Assembly (NCBI GenBank): GCA_038744785.1
Contig: JBCDLX010000012.1
Location: 1-64,000 of the forward strand
Direction of reading: 5' to 3'
DNA: 64,000 bases
Origin: Ovoidimarina sp038744785
GTDB taxonomy: Bacteria > Pseudomonadota > Alphaproteobacteria > Rhodobacterales > Rhodobacteraceae
Positions within the stretch are counted from its first letter, which is position 1; each line of letters opens with the position of its first letter. The notes beneath the pieces were generated by a model. That model did no database searches, was not told where the DNA came from, and was given only the letters and a program-made list of their open reading frames with translations. Of the stretch, positions 25,035 to 34,042 are shown piece after piece. The position numbers were made by a program, and so were the translations under genes.

Positions 25035-25528
25035 CGCGAAATGGCACTGGCGTGACGCAAGACTTTCCCTCAGCGCATCCTAGCGCAGGTCTACCGAAGC
25101 GACGTCTGTCGCGACGGCCAGTCCGGTGTTCCGCCGCAGTGTCCGGGCCAATTCCTTGGAGAGGCTCAGGCACTAGTGAGCTCATATTGGGCGCCTGATA
25201 CGGCCAGTTTCGTGTCGACAAGGCTAGCTGCGTCAGCCTTCTGTGCAGTTTCCAGTCTCCGCTGCAAAGCCAGCGCCCCCACTAAAGAGCGCCGAGTTTG
25301 CGGACCGGCGTGCGGGGTTACATCTTGGCCGGACGGCCACCGGACCGCATCCAGGAGTGCGATGCAAGCGCGTCCCAAACAGACCGCGGCACCGATACAG
25401 GATCAAGAAAAGCGGCAGATCCCCGGTTCTGCGCCAAGGCCGACTGTCCTTCAGCCAAAACATCCAGCGTTGGCCTGGTCCAAGCACCCGGTTCTGTACC
25501 GGCGTTAAACCATGTTAAACTGAGTGGC
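25035..25528. other. Gene-poor intergenic region
   Basis: 494 bases. Open frames on both strands overlap each other and lack ribosome sites; one minus-strand frame (25166-25378) is mildly protein-like. A degraded gene is possible. It marks the left flank of the injection-system region with one small gene between. Confidence 0.35.
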
Positions 25529-25999
25529 ATGAAAGTCGTTGAAGCCACCGATGACCGACTGACGATAGAAGATCGGCCCTGGTTTCTTTGGCTATTTCTG
25601 CCACCCATGGGGCTTGGCGCGGTCGCAACTGCCCTCGCGGGTAGATACAGCAGCTACGGAGAAACGGCTCTGGTCCTCACGCTTGGCTTGGGTGTGCTGT
25701 GGGTTGCTTGGTACTACGCGCCCTTCCAACGGTTTGTTTTCGATAGGGCGTCGGGCCGCTTTACGCATCGGGTCGGTCGACTTACCGGCAGTCTGAATTT
25801 TGAACGGGACCTTTCCAGTATCGAACGCGCCGTAAGTGGGCCCTATTGGGTGGATGGGTCGCGACTTGAGCGGGTCGTTCTGAAGGTGTCCGATGGACAC
25901 TATCCCTTGGAATCCGGCTTTACCGGCTTGTCGCGTGCGAAAGTGACAGAAGCAATTAATGACTGGCTCGATGCCGATAGGGACACGCCGACCGCCTAG
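25529..25999 (+). CDS. Small hypothetical membrane protein
   Basis: 156 residues from ATG 25529. Two membrane helices (residues 18-35, FLWLFLPPMGLGAVATALAG, and 45-63, ALVLTLGLGVLWVAWYY), then a cytosolic beta-rich domain (RFVFDRASGRFTHRVGRLTG) that resembles PH-like or DUF domains of small membrane proteins. No specific family recognised. It converges on the injection-system operon with an 80-base gap and is probably unrelated to it. Confidence 0.6.
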   Translation: MKVVEATDDRLTIEDRPWFLWLFLPPMGLGAVATALAGRYSSYGETALVLTLGLGVLWVAWYYAPFQRFVFDRASGRFTHRVGRLTGSLNFERDLSSIERAVSGPYWVDGSRLERVVLKVSDGHYPLESGFTGLSRAKVTEAINDWLDADRDTPTA

Positions 26000-26079
26000 A
26001 ACATGCCGCGCACGAGCAGCTTAGCGACGCCCTCCTCGACCTTACGGGGCGCCTCCGGCATGAACTTGTGCACACCGCT

Positions 26080-26292
26080 TTAGTCGGTCGGACCATTGGG
26101 CAGGGTAGACCGACGGGGCGCTGGTCCGCGCGCCTCATAGACAGATCCCGCTGGAACCGGGGCGCTGGGGGCCGCTGCTGTTCCGCGCAGATCGGCCGTC
26201 GCTTCGTTCAGCCCCGCGTCTGCCGGCGTCTCTGCGGCGCCTTTCTGGCCCCATTTGTTTTGAGCCAACCGTTTTACCGCTTCAGCCATCAT
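26080..26292 (-). CDS. Small hypothetical protein, last gene of eCIS operon
   Basis: 70 residues. Two consecutive ATGs overlap the upstream TGA (ATGATG), so start is 26292 or 26289. The first 20 residues are basic and helical (MMAEAVKRLAQNKWGQKG); the rest is Ala/Pro-rich and probably disordered, ending RRSTLPNGPTD. No family recognised. Its coupling to the previous gene makes it part of the eCIS operon; a structural or cargo-adaptor role is only a guess. Confidence 0.5.
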   Translation of the reverse strand: MMAEAVKRLAQNKWGQKGAAETPADAGLNEATADLRGTAAAPSAPVPAGSVYEARGPAPRRSTLPNGPTD

Positions 26293-27011
26293 TCGGTCGA
26301 ACCCTCGGCCGTCAGTGCAAGCGCCATGCCGCCAAGACGGATATCTCTCGGCATGTCCGCCCCGATCGGCATCGCGATTTTTCCTCGTGCGTCTGCCACA
26401 TGATCGACACCGTCCAACGTCAGCTTCAAGTCCGCGGCCGGCGTCCCCGCGCCATCCGAGATAACGATTGCTGGGGCTGAGGCATCCCAAATCAGTTTTG
26501 GCTTCAGTGCCCGCACCTCGGCTTCCGCCACAAGGATTGAGCGCTTTCCATTCAAACTACGCCCGATTACCCGCACTTTGAGATTGTAGACCGTTTCCGT
26601 ATCGTTCACCTGAAGCCGTGCTTCGGTGTCGGACAGCGGGCGCAGCTGAGGGCTCCATTTCACCTCCCAGCCAGATTGCAAACCCTCGACTGCCAGTCCA
26701 ACGGTGATCTCTACTTTGCCCCCGGCACTCCAGATAGGGTTAGGAAGAACAAGACCGGCAAACGGGCTGGTCTGATACCCTTCAAGGTACCGCCAGCGTG
26801 CATCAATCTCGCCTGCGATCCAAGCCGCTTCCTCGGCGCTCAGGCGCGCCAACGCTCGGTCGCGGCGAGATCGGCTTGCAAGCGCTCGCAGCGCGGCGGC
26901 GCCATGTTGAAATTCCTCTGCCTCGAGCAACACACCGTGCGTCTCTGGCAGGACGCGGGTCAGATCCGCCAGCAGAGCATCCAGACGGGCGTGAGACGAC
27001 GGCGAAGTCAT
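26289..27011 (-). CDS. Hypothetical eCIS-operon protein, 240 aa
   Basis: N-terminal helical part (residues 1-75), then beta-rich region from residue 85 (SGWEVKWSPQLRPLSDTEAR, ETVYNLKVRVIGRSL, ILVAEAEVRALKPKLIW) resembling two Ig-like or carbohydrate-binding-like sandwiches. I considered DUF4255, the cap-type family of other eCIS operons, but do not see its conserved start. ATGA overlaps link it to both neighbours. No signal peptide. Function unknown. Confidence 0.6.
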   Translation of the reverse strand: MTSPSSHARLDALLADLTRVLPETHGVLLEAEEFQHGAAALRALASRSRRDRALARLSAEEAAWIAGEIDARWRYLEGYQTSPFAGLVLPNPIWSAGGKVEITVGLAVEGLQSGWEVKWSPQLRPLSDTEARLQVNDTETVYNLKVRVIGRSLNGKRSILVAEAEVRALKPKLIWDASAPAIVISDGAGTPAADLKLTLDGVDHVADARGKIAMPIGADMPRDIRLGGMALALTAEGSTE

Positions 27012-27934
27012 ATTAGCCGCCTTAGCGCACGATCTGAAAACGTGCTGCCCAGCCGACGGGCGATCCGGCGCGCTTGAGCGCGAGTCAAAGTCCCGCTCTT
27101 GCGCCCACCTAGAAATAGGATGCGGGCGGAACGCGACGAGGGATCAAAGCGATCAGGTCGCCACAGAAAGTCCTCGTCCTGTGTGTTTTCGACGTCGGGC
27201 AGTGTCTCCGGTATGGGTTCGTCCAACCTTGATCGCGTTTGTCGCGCAGTCTGATTGTCTCCTTGGATAGTGATTGGCTCTTCAAGGTCTTCAACAACTT
27301 CATCGGCCACCGCAGGAAGATCGGGAAAAGGCGGAGGCGCCGACGAGATCGGGGGGGGAGGCACCGCATCAGAAACAACTGTGCCGGGTGGGGGTTGTCT
27401 TTCTAGCATCGAAAGGTCTGGCTGGTTGCTTGGCAGCGGCAATGGGCGGCCCGTTTGCACCGGGCCGGGCGGTGGTGGCGGTGGTGGGGCGGCGACCGGC
27501 TTCATTTCCTGCGCGGGAGGCGAGGACGGCACCTCCGGTGTCGACAAGGGTAGCTCGGCAATCGTCCGGTCGGGTGACTTTCGCTCAGCGGGTAAACCGG
27601 GTGCTTCAGGCACGAACGCAGGACCACGCGACTTTCGCGCGTCCGCCGCCGGGGCCGCGTCCGTCCGGGCGACTCTTTCGTTCAAGGGTCCGCGTCGCGG
27701 CAAGGTGGTCGTAGGGGCCTGCCAGTCTTCCGCAGACCGGGGTGTCCCCAAGCGCTGGCGCTGTTCAGCCGGTCCGCGTGTGCCGGTTGGCGGAAGTGGC
27801 CCCGGTGGCACAGGGTCGATCCGAAACGGAGCGCCGGTCCGGATGCGGTTTGGGGCCATGATCCGGTCGATATCCGTCAGAAGCACCAGAACAGCAGCCA
27901 GAAATTCGCGATCTTCAACTTCGTCGTCGGTCAT
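27008..27934 (-). CDS. Proline-rich, probably disordered eCIS-operon protein
   Basis: 308 residues. Only the first 30 residues (REFLAAVLVLLTDIDRIM) and the last 40 (GGRKSGTLTRAQARRIARR) look folded or helical; the central 200 are rich in Pro, Ala and acidic residues with PPPPPPPGP and PPPPISSAPPPFP runs. The basic C-terminus could bind nucleic acid or a negatively charged partner. Start and stop overlap both neighbours by 4 bases. Linker, scaffold or cargo roles are possible; none is supported directly. Confidence 0.6.
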   Translation of the reverse strand: MTDDEVEDREFLAAVLVLLTDIDRIMAPNRIRTGAPFRIDPVPPGPLPPTGTRGPAEQRQRLGTPRSAEDWQAPTTTLPRRGPLNERVARTDAAPAADARKSRGPAFVPEAPGLPAERKSPDRTIAELPLSTPEVPSSPPAQEMKPVAAPPPPPPPGPVQTGRPLPLPSNQPDLSMLERQPPPGTVVSDAVPPPPISSAPPPFPDLPAVADEVVEDLEEPITIQGDNQTARQTRSRLDEPIPETLPDVENTQDEDFLWRPDRFDPSSRSARILFLGGRKSGTLTRAQARRIARRLGSTFSDRALRRLI

Positions 27935-30426
27935 TGTCTTGCAAACCTTGTCCAGTCAGCAAACAGCGTCATCGCTGCTGCGAATTCCTCGCTCCGGTCC
28001 ACGCCCTCCGGGCCGCCTTGTGCCTCTCCGGTAACCGACGATACCACGTTTTCAGGAAGCAGTACGCCAGTCGCGAGTGATGGCAGATCGAAGCCCTGAA
28101 AATCTCGCCGCAGCGTACAATCGCTTACATAGTCGACCCGCTGCCCGTTTTGCGCGAGGACGATGACGATCAAATGCTCTTCTGGTTCGCAATCGGCCAG
28201 ACAGGTATCGATGTCTTCAGACGGCAGCGGCGCAGTCGAAAGAAGCGCGACGCTGGCCGCGTCCATGCGGTGGAAGGCTTTTGCCGTAGTCGGATAGACT
28301 TGGTCGACCTCGATCACAGATTGCCGCAATGTCCCTTGTCCGCCGCTGTCGCTAACCGGCGAGCGTCCGCGCATCAAAAGCCGCTCACCGGGTCTGGCCA
28401 TGCGCGGTTCAGGGTCGGACGGTTCGGTCCGATCCCAGAAGGTCTCTGGCGCGCCGCGGATCACGAGCGATGCAGTCCCGACCGGAACCACACCATAAAG
28501 CGGCAGGTCTTCAAGCGGGTCTTCCGAAGGGTCCGGCAGACTTCGTGCGGCATAGGACGGGAAAAGTCCTTTGCCCAATCCGGTTTCGACAGAGCGCCAA
28601 CCAAAAAGCAAAGCAAGCTGACCATAAAGGATGACAGCGGTCTCAATCGGGCCATCGGCGCGCGGCGCACTTGGGTGCGCACCCAAACGCAGCGCGTCCA
28701 GCGTCAACCCGCTGCCCGGAACGAACGTCGCGATGTCCTGACCTCCCTGGATCTGCCCCCGCGTGTCAGCGGCGCCACCGCCCGGGTCGGCCGTAATCGA
28801 CACGCGAAGGGGTGCGATATCAAATGTCAGACGACCCCTCTCGGAGGAAAGACCAAGGACAACCGCCGCGGCGGCGCGACCTTCGGTCGTCAGCACGACA
28901 TGGCCCGCTTCAATCCCGCGCAGTGCCGAAGCGAGGCTTGCAGGATGATCAAGCCGCAGTTTGTCCGAGCGCGTCGCTGCCGCAGTTGAGATCGTTAACC
29001 CGCTGACCGGGAACCCGGTATCGCCGCCTCCAAGCAGTGCCCCTAGCCCCTTCAGGAACGGCGCGCGGAAGGCATCAAAAAGCGCCTTCAGCGCCAGGCG
29101 GTGGCGCCAGGTCATCCAACGCATTCGCGACGGCCAGAACCGAACAAAGGCGATCTCGAGCGCCCGAAGCATTCGCAGGCTGCCATCAGGATAGCCAATC
29201 CGGCTTGCCACAGCACCGTCCAGTTCGGCACCAATGGGCCCCTCCTCCACCGCCTGTGTGTAAAGATCAGAGGCACTTAAGGTTGCCGCAAGAAGCGCTG
29301 ACACGGCCTCGGTGAGCGTGTCGGCGGCGTCAGTGCGCGCACTGTTCGGGGGGCTTCCCAAAGGACCGGAACTGGACTCGGCAATGGCTGCAGCCAGCGC
29401 GCGGGCGGCGGTTTCGATGGCTTCGAACAGTGTCGGGTTGCCACCTTGCATGTCTGCAGCGGTTGCAATCAGGCTCGACAAGTCCGGATCGGTCGTCCCC
29501 GTATCTTCAAGAATGTCCTTAGCATCCCGCAAGAGCGTCGCGTTTTCGGTGACCGCGTGGGCCGCGCTTTTTGCGCTATTGGCAATCTCGTCCGCCTCCC
29601 CCGAAAGCCCCGGTGCGGTGCCAGGCGGCAGCCAATCGCGCGCCTCGTCAGCAAGGGAGAATGCGCGCGCCACGCGCGCCTGAGACCACGGGAGAGCTTG
29701 GATTAGCGGAGAGAATATCTTGACATCGCCCGCAGGTGCGCCTTGCAAATTTGACCGTCGCGCCCCGGCTAGGGCGGTCCATGTCAAGACCCAGTCCTGG
29801 CTTTGATCGACATCCGTCGCGGCCTTGCCGCGATTGTCTGGTGGAAAAAGGCTGACAATACCGCCGTCTTCTTCGATCCCGGGCAACAGGGTGTCCCCGC
29901 CAAGCGTACTGCCAATCGCAGGGCGCGACAGCCCGGCAATTGTCGCGTCTCCACGCCCGGGATAAGACGGCACACGAACGGTGATCAGACCGTCGTTGAT
30001 TTCGTCATACCGTGGATCAGAAGCCAGCACTGTGTAGCTGAAGTAGCTGCGCGGCGGCAGCAGATCGACGGGTTCCGGGTCTGGAAAGACCAATGGGAAG
30101 AATTCTTCCGGGGCCAAGTTTGCAACCGCCAGTTCCAATTCGTCATTCCCTGGCAATCGCCAAATGCGATGGTCCGGCTTCCACCCATCGCTCAGCGCAG
30201 GACGCGGCGCCTCGTCGATCACCGGATCGCCAAGCACATTGTCGGTCACGCGCACACCGCGCTCACGCTCGACCACTGTCGCGGCTTTCAGCAGGGCAAG
30301 GCACCGCCGCGCTGCGGTATCGTCGGCATCGCGTGCGCCGTCGATGCGGTCAACAAAGGTTTCGACCTGTTGCCAGACCTGTTTCCACAGGTCGATTTCG
30401 GCAACCAGTTGCCGCGCCGCGCGCAT
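27931..30426 (-). CDS. Large hypothetical eCIS-operon protein, 831 aa
   Basis: Start at ATG 30424-30426, one base after the upstream TAA and with GGAGG just before; the open frame to 30492 is not used. N-terminal helical segment (residues 5-60), a beta-rich part (residues 90-200, including FPLVFPDPEPVDLLPPRSYF), a helical middle (about residues 265-430), and a mixed C-terminal half (VILYGQLALLFGWRSVETGL). Four Cys cluster near residue 750 (DTCLADCEPEE). I recognise no domain. Position after the structural genes suggests a baseplate accessory or a loaded protein. Confidence 0.6.
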   Translation of the reverse strand: MRAARQLVAEIDLWKQVWQQVETFVDRIDGARDADDTAARRCLALLKAATVVERERGVRVTDNVLGDPVIDEAPRPALSDGWKPDHRIWRLPGNDELELAVANLAPEEFFPLVFPDPEPVDLLPPRSYFSYTVLASDPRYDEINDGLITVRVPSYPGRGDATIAGLSRPAIGSTLGGDTLLPGIEEDGGIVSLFPPDNRGKAATDVDQSQDWVLTWTALAGARRSNLQGAPAGDVKIFSPLIQALPWSQARVARAFSLADEARDWLPPGTAPGLSGEADEIANSAKSAAHAVTENATLLRDAKDILEDTGTTDPDLSSLIATAADMQGGNPTLFEAIETAARALAAAIAESSSGPLGSPPNSARTDAADTLTEAVSALLAATLSASDLYTQAVEEGPIGAELDGAVASRIGYPDGSLRMLRALEIAFVRFWPSRMRWMTWRHRLALKALFDAFRAPFLKGLGALLGGGDTGFPVSGLTISTAAATRSDKLRLDHPASLASALRGIEAGHVVLTTEGRAAAAVVLGLSSERGRLTFDIAPLRVSITADPGGGAADTRGQIQGGQDIATFVPGSGLTLDALRLGAHPSAPRADGPIETAVILYGQLALLFGWRSVETGLGKGLFPSYAARSLPDPSEDPLEDLPLYGVVPVGTASLVIRGAPETFWDRTEPSDPEPRMARPGERLLMRGRSPVSDSGGQGTLRQSVIEVDQVYPTTAKAFHRMDAASVALLSTAPLPSEDIDTCLADCEPEEHLIVIVLAQNGQRVDYVSDCTLRRDFQGFDLPSLATGVLLPENVVSSVTGEAQGGPEGVDRSEEFAAAMTLFADWTRFARQ

Positions 30427-30427
30427 C

Positions 30428-32074
30428 TTAGGAGCCGCCCTCGGGCACTGGCCAAACCCCTGACCCGGCGGCCATCGCAAGGCCCCGCCCACCGCGGCGG
30501 CGGGCCCGGCGGTTCGCCTCTATGTGCGCCAGAACCACCGGGCTGGCGGGCGCCCCCAACCCCATGGAAAAACTATCCTCAAGTAGCTTCAGAAAGCCGT
30601 TCCGATCAGCACGAAACGCGGCTTCAGCCTCGGCAAGCGTCATGCCGATATGGGTTAGGGTTCGTTTCACATCCGCTGCAATATCCGCCGGCAGGTCGTC
30701 GAGGTTTTGGATCCACACCTCGCCTGTTTCGATCGCCTCTTCTTTGTAATCCGCCCAGAGGTTTTTGATCCCTTGGCCTTGGATGCTGGAGTTGCCCTCT
30801 GACCCGGCCCAGGCCTCGCTTCCAAGCGCCTTGATATCCTTTCCTTTCTCGACGAACTCGTTTGCGAAGTCGACATGATCCTCGATGACACCGGCATAGG
30901 CTTCCTCAAAAGACTGCCCCTGCCCAAGCACAGCCCAAAGCATGTGGGGACTGAAGGGTACGACGTTCGAGGTTCCTGAAAGAAAGCAAGCCCCCATGAT
31001 GGCGGATGCTTCCGTCGCCTCTCCGGTAACCGGATCCGTGTTGGGACGGTTTTCGGCTTCAAGAAACGCACGTTTCAAACCCTCGACCCCCTCATCCGTG
31101 GCAACTGGCAGAACATGAAACCCCGAGCTTGAAAGCGCCCGCAGAATGTCCAGAACGGATTCGATGAGGTCAATAAATTCTTGCAGAATGCGCACCTTCA
31201 GCTTCACCAAATCAATCAACTTCACCAACAGACCGACGGCGTTTTCGACATTTCTTAGCACCGTCAGCAGAAAGGCGGGTCCCTCCTCCAGCTTTCGCAA
31301 GGGATATTCTGGCGGAGAAATGTCGCGCAGTTTCCAGGACTTCCAGTCGGGCGAGACCGAGCTACCGCGCAGATGATGCCGGTCAGGGTCCTCGACCGGA
31401 AAGCCGTGGCTTTTGAAGAGATCAACAAACTTGTCATAGTCGATGAGCTTGCCCCAAAGTTCGGCGAACTCCTTGAAATTCACCATGTTGGGCATTGTCG
31501 CCACCAGAAAGACTGCCTCGACCACGGCGCCATCCGAAAAGATCGGGCGATCATCGTCACCTGGATCATCGAAGCTTTGCGCAAAGGTGGCCGCCCAGGC
31601 GTCAAACCCCGCTCCAGGCCGCGCAGTTTCTTCCCGGGTTTCACCCGCCAGCCAGGTCGGCGGATCGGGTATCTGCGCCTCCATATCGTTCAGCGTTTTC
31701 CGGTTCGACATCAGTCCCGGGACATCAACGTAAAGGTATGCTCCCGTTGCCAGAATGTCGTCGATGATTGACTTCATCAGCTCATAGGCTGCCATAATGA
31801 TCGCGCGGATCGGATCGCCAATCGCAATCAGCAACGCTTTTACGATATCGAGGATTGCCGACACGACTTCGAGAAAGCCCGAAACGATGTTTACAGGCGG
31901 TGAGACGATGCCAAGTATCTCTGATACGCCCGGCACGTCGCCCAGCGTCACGCTCCGCCAGTGAAGCGGTGCCGTGCTGCCCTGAAGCTGGGCTGTGGCC
32001 GTGGCCACCTGCGGACACGAGAGTCGCAGGATTCTGATCAGCTCATCTATACCGTCGCCGGATCGGGTGCTCAT
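30428..32074 (-). CDS. eCIS-operon protein with hydrophobic helices, 548 aa
   Basis: Start at ATG 32072-32074 with AGGAAAGGG upstream. Residues 50-120 contain long, strongly hydrophobic helices (EILGIVSPPVNIVSGFLEVV, SAILDIVKALLIAIGDP, IRAIIMAAYELMKSIIDDIL) and residues 290-330 an amphipathic helix pair (LLVKLIDLVKLKVRILQEFI). No signal peptide. The pattern could be a membrane-active effector, a tape-measure-like element, or a tail-tip plug; I recognise no family. It overlaps the upstream 65-residue gene by 32 bases. Confidence 0.6.
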   Translation of the reverse strand: MSTRSGDGIDELIRILRLSCPQVATATAQLQGSTAPLHWRSVTLGDVPGVSEILGIVSPPVNIVSGFLEVVSAILDIVKALLIAIGDPIRAIIMAAYELMKSIIDDILATGAYLYVDVPGLMSNRKTLNDMEAQIPDPPTWLAGETREETARPGAGFDAWAATFAQSFDDPGDDDRPIFSDGAVVEAVFLVATMPNMVNFKEFAELWGKLIDYDKFVDLFKSHGFPVEDPDRHHLRGSSVSPDWKSWKLRDISPPEYPLRKLEEGPAFLLTVLRNVENAVGLLVKLIDLVKLKVRILQEFIDLIESVLDILRALSSSGFHVLPVATDEGVEGLKRAFLEAENRPNTDPVTGEATEASAIMGACFLSGTSNVVPFSPHMLWAVLGQGQSFEEAYAGVIEDHVDFANEFVEKGKDIKALGSEAWAGSEGNSSIQGQGIKNLWADYKEEAIETGEVWIQNLDDLPADIAADVKRTLTHIGMTLAEAEAAFRADRNGFLKLLEDSFSMGLGAPASPVVLAHIEANRRARRRGGRGLAMAAGSGVWPVPEGGS

Positions 32075-32240
32075 GGCGGTCCCTTTCCTGACGAAGTTGG
32101 TCATCGGCCAGATTCGTCAGCGTTTCCATTTCACGCGCCTCGATCAGCCGAACCGCGTGTTCAAGAAGCGATTTAGCCTCTACCAGCCGCGCTTCGAGGT
32201 TACTGAAATCGGCTGGTTGCCATTTTTGTGCTGACTTCAT
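32043..32240 (-). CDS. Small helical protein, 65 aa
   Basis: ATG at 32238-32240 with AAGAAGGAG 8 bases upstream, a strong ribosome site. Predicted to be helical throughout (DFSNLEARLVEAKSLLEHAV, MEMETL-type continuation), ending in Arg/His-rich residues. It overlaps the next gene's start by 32 bases. Between spike and the hydrophobic-helix gene, so it may be a chaperone or adaptor for one of them (inference). Confidence 0.55.
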   Translation of the reverse strand: MKSAQKWQPADFSNLEARLVEAKSLLEHAVRLIEAREMETLTNLADDQLRQERDRHEHPIRRRYR

Positions 32241-32274
32241 CGCGCACTCCTTCTTTGGATCATCCCATGTATTG

Positions 32275-33486
32275 TCATCCCACTGGCATCCGCTTGACGA
32301 AGCCGAAGTAAGACAGGTCTAGAACCGGGGTCATGGCAGCCCAAACATCCAGCGCCGGCCCGTAGAACGGGGCAAGCGGTGGGTTCACGGCTTTCAGAAT
32401 CTGCGACAGCATTGTGTGGTGGATCGCCAACCCGTCACCCAAAACCATCGGAGAGATCGCGGTTAACCCGCCAAGCTGCATGATCCCAAGCCGGGTATTA
32501 ATTGAGACATTTCCAAGCCCAGCGCTCAGGGAAATTGCATTCAGCGACAGGTCGGCTTTGCCTGCGGTCACGTTGAACGGATCGGCCGAAAGGAACCGAA
32601 CGGGTCCACCGCTGGTCACCCCCAACCCTCCACCATAGCTTAGTGTCCCAGCACCACCGACTTGCCGCTCCTCGCCGCCTTGCATTACCGTTGTACTGTT
32701 GGGCAACGTTTCTGAATACGAGCCGCCCTGAAACGCCCGCATATAGTTTCCGTTTCCTGCCCGCTCGACAAAATCGCCAAGGTATTCATGCAGGGCGTCG
32801 CCGCCAACCCGCACGGTTTGATCGCTACCGATATCTTGCGTCTGGCTGGCGCGCACATCGAGCGTGTCCTTACCCCGGACCTCGGCGGCGCGATTTCCTT
32901 TGTTGAGGGTCCGATCGTTTAGAACGATCTTGTCGAACCCCTCTTGGCTCAGGATCAGGCGGTTGCCACGACTATCATGGATCTCGATCCGTTCTTGCCC
33001 CTCGCGGTCATCAAGCACGATGTGGTGCCCGGTCGATGACTTGAATATCCGAACCTTCGGTTCCGGACTTTCTCGCGGCAAGTTATGTTGTGGCGTTTCA
33101 GGCGTGCGTTCCGCGGCTTCGGCAGCTGCCGCTGTCTCGGGGGTCGCGCGCCGGGCCGAGTTATCGCCAAGTGCGCGTTCTTCCTCGGTTGGCGCTCCCC
33201 ACCAGCACCCGGTCCAGATCGGTTTCGAAAGGTCACCCTCTTCAAACTCGATCCAGCACCCTGCACCCAGATCGGGAACGCTGAAGAAGCCCTGGTCAGG
33301 CCCGGCATAGGGGGCCGCCGGTTCGGCCCATCCGGTCGGGGTCCGCTCGCCCAAAAGGCGTGGAACGATGGCCCGGATACGGCCCCGTTTGTCCGGATCT
33401 TCATTGGCATACACATAGCCGCGGTATTTCCCGAGGCATTGGTGATCCAGCCGGTCGATCAGTTGCTGAACAAGATCTTCGATCAC
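32275..33486 (-). CDS. Baseplate spike protein (gpV/gp5-like OB-fold)
   Basis: 403 residues, GTG start overlapping the upstream TGA (GTGA). Residues 15-100 form the OB-fold of gpV/gp5 spikes (KYRGYVYANEDPDKRGRIRA, then DLGAGCWIEFEEGDLSKPIW). After an Ala-rich linker, residues 145-330 are a repeating beta structure (IEIHDSRGNRLILSQEGFDK, then RGKDTLDVRASQTQDIG) fitting a triple-stranded spike helix. It caps the central tube and pierces the target membrane. No PAAR gene or domain is apparent; the C-terminal 60 residues are hydrophobic and may form the tip. Confidence 0.85.
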   Translation of the reverse strand: MIEDLVQQLIDRLDHQCLGKYRGYVYANEDPDKRGRIRAIVPRLLGERTPTGWAEPAAPYAGPDQGFFSVPDLGAGCWIEFEEGDLSKPIWTGCWWGAPTEEERALGDNSARRATPETAAAAEAAERTPETPQHNLPRESPEPKVRIFKSSTGHHIVLDDREGQERIEIHDSRGNRLILSQEGFDKIVLNDRTLNKGNRAAEVRGKDTLDVRASQTQDIGSDQTVRVGGDALHEYLGDFVERAGNGNYMRAFQGGSYSETLPNSTTVMQGGEERQVGGAGTLSYGGGLGVTSGGPVRFLSADPFNVTAGKADLSLNAISLSAGLGNVSINTRLGIMQLGGLTAISPMVLGDGLAIHHTMLSQILKAVNPPLAPFYGPALDVWAAMTPVLDLSYFGFVKRMPVG

Positions 33487-33695
33487 TCGTTTGGTTCCTT
33501 TTCCTCGACCTGCATGCGCGCGCCGGAGACGTCATTGAGATTAAGCGTGATGCTGGGCGTGCCGTCCGGACGGCCAAGGGTGACGCTTTCCGCGTCGATA
33601 TCGACAAGACGGCCGGTGTAGACATGACCAAGAGTCGTGAAGACAAGGATCGTGGCCTGTGTTGGGAAGCCCTCTAAAGTTGAGCGCAGGCTCAT
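33483..33695 (-). CDS. Small beta-barrel-like baseplate accessory protein, 70 aa
   Basis: MSLRSTLEGFPTQATILVFT followed by TLGHVYTGRLVDIDAESVTL reads like an Sm/SH3-like small barrel. Four-base overlaps join it to both neighbours, directly upstream of the spike gene. No family name is certain; a role in spike or hub assembly is inferred from position. Confidence 0.6.
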   Translation of the reverse strand: MSLRSTLEGFPTQATILVFTTLGHVYTGRLVDIDAESVTLGRPDGTPSITLNLNDVSGARMQVEEKEPNE

Positions 33696-34027
33696 TGCGA
33701 AACCTCGGCTCGGATCGCTGTCAATAGAGCGATGTTCCGGTCAAGCCGGACCCGGTCCGACTGCATCCGACCGCGCCGAAGTTCGCGGCGCGCGCGTTCG
33801 ACCAACGGTTGAAGCTCTTCGCGTTGTGGCGGCACCGGGATAAGATCGAACCTTCCACCAAGCGCGTCGAGGATTTGCGAAAGATCGGCCATCCGGACGA
33901 GTTCCGCGTCGAAATGCGAGAGCCTTTTGCCGATCGCCTCGTCCAAATCGTCCGGGGCCAGGTCTGGCTCGGAGGGCGGCAGGATCACTTCGATGTCAGC
34001 GAGCGTCAGGTTTTCAAAATCGGACAT
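33692..34027 (-). CDS. Helical eCIS-operon protein, 111 aa
   Basis: Acidic N-terminus (residues 1-35, LADIEVILPPSEPDLAPDDL), then two amphipathic helices (RLSHFDAELVRMADLSQIL; ELQPLVERARRELRRGRMQS). Coupled by ATGA to the downstream gene and 15 bases after the giant beta-helix gene. No family recognised. Confidence 0.6.
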   Translation of the reverse strand: MSDFENLTLADIEVILPPSEPDLAPDDLDEAIGKRLSHFDAELVRMADLSQILDALGGRFDLIPVPPQREELQPLVERARRELRRGRMQSDRVRLDRNIALLTAIRAEVSQ

Positions 34028-34042
34028 GGCGTCTCTCCTGTC

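Noticed and set aside
25176..25508. 110-codon plus-strand frame after the exporter gene
   Set aside because: No ribosome site, poor composition, and overlapping frames on the other strand look as likely.
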